6,027 nt of DNA from Candidatus Woesearchaeota archaeon (GTDB lineage: Archaea > Nanobdellota > Nanobdellia > Woesearchaeales > UBA525). Below the pieces are notes generated by a model, which worked only from the letters and a program-made list of their open reading frames with translations, was not told where the DNA came from and made no database searches. Position 1 is the first letter of the stretch. Each line of letters opens with the position of its first letter. Both the position numbers and the translations under genes were made by a program. Shown piece by piece: positions 3,803 to 6,027 of this stretch. The stretch is from NCBI GenBank assembly GCA_013331575.1, contig DUGD01000096.1, positions 220-6,246 of the forward strand, read 5' to 3'.

Positions 3803-6027
3803 GTGGGAAGGGCCGTGCGAACACGCAAACGACAATGGGATAGATTCCCAGTACTCGTATTCTCGATCATACTCTGCACAGGAATACTCGCCACGCTCAT
3901 CATCAGTTGGCTGTACATATCGCCGAAAACCGATCTTCCATCGACGGCACTCGCGGGACGCGGCTACAATACCGTCGCTGAAGTCCCGGCCGGATTCGCC
4001 GCACCGCGCGATCTCGATAACGGACAAGTCTTCCTCACTGCCGCGGCGCAGACGAGCGGCACCACGCTCTCCGTACGCGTAGCCGTCACACAAGGAGGCA
4101 ATATCGAACGGCAATATGTGTACAAGACGGGATACATGAGCAAAGGCGGAAGCTGGGTGCAATTCAACTTCTCGAACACCACCGTCGGCACATCCAAATG
4201 GATCCTCGGCGAAGCGAGCGGACAGTTCGAGTACGGCACGATCCCATCGACGGCGCGAGAAGAGCACGTCATTGTATATGTCTGTAAGAAATACCCCGCG
4301 TTGCCGTCATTCTACTGCGGCGCGGTCGGACTCGGCAATCCCGCACAGACTGCATGGACCATACAGAACTACACTGCTGGCGGCACCGGTTGCACCTCTG
4401 ACTGCACTGTGACGGGGGCGAAACGTTGTCACCCGACTGATGCCGCCACGATACAGGAATGCCAGATGGGAACTGCCGGTTGCAGGCAATGGACGAACAG
4501 CACGATCTGCACGGGCTCAAACGAAGTGTGCGTGGATCTCGAGTGCATCGCAGTACAACTATGCTCAAGCGGCGCCAACCAGACATGCGCAACCACACAA
4601 CCACCCCACAGCACACTCAACACCACTGGCTACTGCACGCAAGACCGTGGTTGCTACAAATGCAACACCGGCTATCGGCTCAATGCATCCAACCAATGCG
4701 AGCCAGTATCAGGAACGACATACACCTGTGAGTCAGGCGCGAACCAGACCTGCAGCACCACGACGATAGGCAATGCGACGGTCAACAGCACAGGGACCTG
4801 CGCTCCGAACACTCCGACGAGAATCTGCTACAAATGCAACAGCGGCTACTTCCGCTCCGGATCACAATGCCTCCCCGTCTCCACGCCGACATGCGCGGCA
4901 GGGCAATCCTGCGCCGGGGGAGTATGCGCCTGCACAAGCGGATCATCATGCTTGAGCGGCCAATGCGCCGCGAACTGCCAAGCGACGAACGTCGAATTCT
5001 GCGCCGCTAGCGGCAGCGTCACCGGTGCAACGGCCGTGACACCCGCCAAGTACTGCACCGGCACCGACACATGCCTCGCGTGCGGTACTGGCACGATACG
5101 ATGCACCAATCTCGCCACATCCGCGTGCGTGAACAGCGCGACCGATAACAATAACTGCGGAAGCTGCGGCACCGTCTGCTCGAACGGGAAGACCTGCCAA
5201 GCAGGACTCTGCAAATGCCCGAGCGGCCAGACCGATTGCAGCGGCGTATGCAAAACGACGCAAACGGACAACCTCAACTGCGGAACCTGCGGGACCGCAT
5301 GCGATAGTAACGCGGGCAAGGTTTGCACGAGCGGAAGCTGCCAATGCCAAGCTGGAAGAGCCCCGTGCGGCACAACATGCTGCCAGACAGGTCAGACATG
5401 CAATGGAGGAGTCTGCTCAACACCTCCGACGTGCACAGGAACAGCGTATTTCTGCTCCACAGAGGCAACGGTCGCTGGTGCAACGGCAGTCCCGAGCAAG
5501 ACATGTGCCAGTGGAGACGGCGTTTGCTACCAATGCAATAGCAATTACGTGCACTGTTCAGCGAACCCTGTTGGAACGCAATTAGACTGGTGCTGTGCAG
5601 GAACATCCACTGATGCGGCTTGCGATTATGCCGGCGGCACATGTAAGACGGCGACGCCTCAATGCACAGCTCCCACTGATTGCGGAACTAACCCGTGCAA
5701 AACATACACCTGTACTGGCGGCGTATGCGCCAGTACCGACAAGACAAACGGTGCCGCATGCACAGGAACTGACCCATGCAAGAACTATGTATGCACCAGC
5801 GGCGCGTGCGGTGTAGGAAGCAACAAAGTAGATGGCACTACATGCACCACAAGCACGGTGTCAAGCGGTACGTGTCAAGCCGGAGTCTGCACTGCAACTG
5901 CGGCCTGCGGCACCAAAGGCGCGTTACAGTGCACAAGCGGTACCGCGTGCACTGCAGGCAATCCATGCGGCGCCAACAGCCCATCGAATGGCTGGTGCTG
6001 GGATTATTGCACCACTTGCCCGACGAA
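3803..6027 (+). CDS. Large cysteine-rich modular surface protein, N-terminal 741 residues (3' end outside window)
   Basis: One frame stays open from here to the right edge without a stop. The start is GTG 3803, chosen by TATA spacing; GTG 3815 is the alternative, with GGGAAGG just before it. A basic N-terminus (RTRKRQWDR) precedes a hydrophobic segment at about 15-39 that acts as uncleaved anchor or signal peptide, so the rest is extracytoplasmic. Residues 55-190 look like a beta-rich domain ending in VIVYVCKKY and AWTIQNYTA, a pattern I associate with DPANN surface proteins. From 161 on there are about 83 cysteines, presumably disulfide-bonded. In order: a GC/W cysteine module (197-247), two 55-residue repeats (254-356), a CxC-rich linker (364-393), a diverged copy (400-434), two Stig1-like repeats (452-526), another diverged copy (551-585), and two 27-residue repeats (632-681). 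The likely role is cell-surface structure or adhesion; this is inference. It is G+C-rich and has no cysteine-poor stalk or C-terminal anchor in the window. Confidence 0.88.
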   Translation, partial: MGRAVRTRKRQWDRFPVLVFSIILCTGILATLIISWLYISPKTDLPSTALAGRGYNTVAEVPAGFAAPRDLDNGQVFLTAAAQTSGTTLSVRVAVTQGGNIERQYVYKTGYMSKGGSWVQFNFSNTTVGTSKWILGEASGQFEYGTIPSTAREEHVIVYVCKKYPALPSFYCGAVGLGNPAQTAWTIQNYTAGGTGCTSDCTVTGAKRCHPTDAATIQECQMGTAGCRQWTNSTICTGSNEVCVDLECIAVQLCSSGANQTCATTQPPHSTLNTTGYCTQDRGCYKCNTGYRLNASNQCEPVSGTTYTCESGANQTCSTTTIGNATVNSTGTCAPNTPTRICYKCNSGYFRSGSQCLPVSTPTCAAGQSCAGGVCACTSGSSCLSGQCAANCQATNVEFCAASGSVTGATAVTPAKYCTGTDTCLACGTGTIRCTNLATSACVNSATDNNNCGSCGTVCSNGKTCQAGLCKCPSGQTDCSGVCKTTQTDNLNCGTCGTACDSNAGKVCTSGSCQCQAGRAPCGTTCCQTGQTCNGGVCSTPPTCTGTAYFCSTEATVAGATAVPSKTCASGDGVCYQCNSNYVHCSANPVGTQLDWCCAGTSTDAACDYAGGTCKTATPQCTAPTDCGTNPCKTYTCTGGVCASTDKTNGAACTGTDPCKNYVCTSGACGVGSNKVDGTTCTTSTVSSGTCQAGVCTATAACGTKGALQCTSGTACTAGNPCGANSPSNGWCWDYCTTCPT
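4562..4870 (+). repeat. Two tandem 55-residue cysteine modules
   Basis: Residues 254-299 and 309-356 of the cysteine-rich protein share the pattern C-x-SGANQTC, then T/S/N-rich residues, C, CYKCN-x-GY and a final C before PV. The start-to-start distance is 165 bases. The DNA copies differ at many positions, so this is an old duplication within the coding sequence and not a recent array. Confidence 0.75.
5000..5557 (+). repeat. Two dispersed, diverged copies of the 55-residue module
   Basis: Residues 400-434 (5000-5104) and 551-585 (5453-5557) both begin FC, contain V-x-GATAV-P-x-K-x-C or nearly so, and then a CxxC pair (CLAC, CYQC). The CYQCN of the later copy links them to the tandem modules at 4562-4870. 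The two copies are separated by the Stig1-like repeats. Confidence 0.5.
5156..5380 (+). repeat. Two tandem Stig1-like cysteine repeats, 41-residue period
   Basis: Residues 452-483 and 493-526 of the cysteine-rich protein both start with NCG-S/T-CGT-x-C, continue with a K-x-C, then CxC, and end in a PCG or DCSG turn before the last cysteine. This N-C-G-x-C-G pattern is known from plant Stig1 proteins and from many bacterial secreted proteins, notably in Myxococcota. The start-to-start distance is 123 bases. A shortened third copy (CCQTGQTCNGGVC) follows directly. Confidence 0.7.
5696..5845 (+). repeat. Two tandem 27-residue cysteine repeats
   Basis: Residues 632-653 and 659-681 follow the pattern PCK-x-Y-x-CT-x-G-x-C, seven to twelve residues, then G-A/T-x-C. 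The start-to-start distance is 81 bases. Further looser copies (GTCQAGVC, NPCGANS) continue toward the window edge. Confidence 0.6.

Noticed and set aside
3547..3918. Extension of the helical protein up to 3918
   Set aside because: It would run antisense through the start of the cysteine-rich gene and its TATA box. A shorter extension to 3660 remains possible.
4846..5373. 175-codon open frame on the minus strand inside the cysteine-rich gene
   Set aside because: It is antisense to the TGC/ACC-rich repeats, which gives an open but compositionally odd frame rich in P, Q, V, L and H. The plus frame is far longer and has clear modules.
4562..5845. Regularly spaced repeats as a CRISPR array
   Set aside because: The repeats are conserved as protein, not as DNA, lie in one open frame, and differ in period.

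Overview
The window reads as a piece of an archaeal genome, most likely from a DPANN-type lineage. The evidence is the C-terminal part of an archaeal replication factor C large subunit at the left edge, several TATA-like elements 25-28 bases upstream of plausible start codons (leaderless transcription), and a very large cysteine-rich surface protein of a kind common in DPANN archaea. No bacterial promoter or consistent Shine-Dalgarno pattern is visible. The DPANN assignment is inference; the archaeal assignment is well supported.

Layout. 1-663 (+): 3' part of rfcL, ending in a pyrimidine-rich tract. 729-1442 (-): a convergent gene for a Peripla_BP_2 (BtuF/FepB-like) ligand-binding protein without a signal peptide. 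1443-1833: 391 bases without a convincing gene, holding a TATA-like element, a hairpin followed by six T (minus strand) and a 10-base palindrome. 1834-2610 (-) and 2692-3546 (-): two unrecognised proteins, the first with nine cysteines, the second a mostly helical, charged protein. 3547-3802: divergent intergenic region with TATA elements facing both ways and a perfect 9-bp inverted repeat. 3803-6027 (+): one uninterrupted frame running off the right edge, encoding at least 741 residues. It has an N-terminal membrane anchor, a beta-rich N-terminal domain and about 83 cysteines arranged in several kinds of repeated module.

Base composition changes sharply. Sampled 60-base stretches are 28% G+C at 541-600 and 35% at 1141-1200, but 57% at 2161-2220, 58% at 3061-3120 and 62% at 5161-5220. 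The switch falls within or next to the 391-base gap, so the right two thirds may be an acquired segment, or the contig may be chimeric.

Working together: rfcL and the binding protein look like core or household genes and show no link to the rest. The three right-hand genes share composition and surround one divergent promoter region. The natural reading is a surface-protein locus with two uncharacterised cytoplasmic neighbours, but nothing in the sequence proves a joint function.
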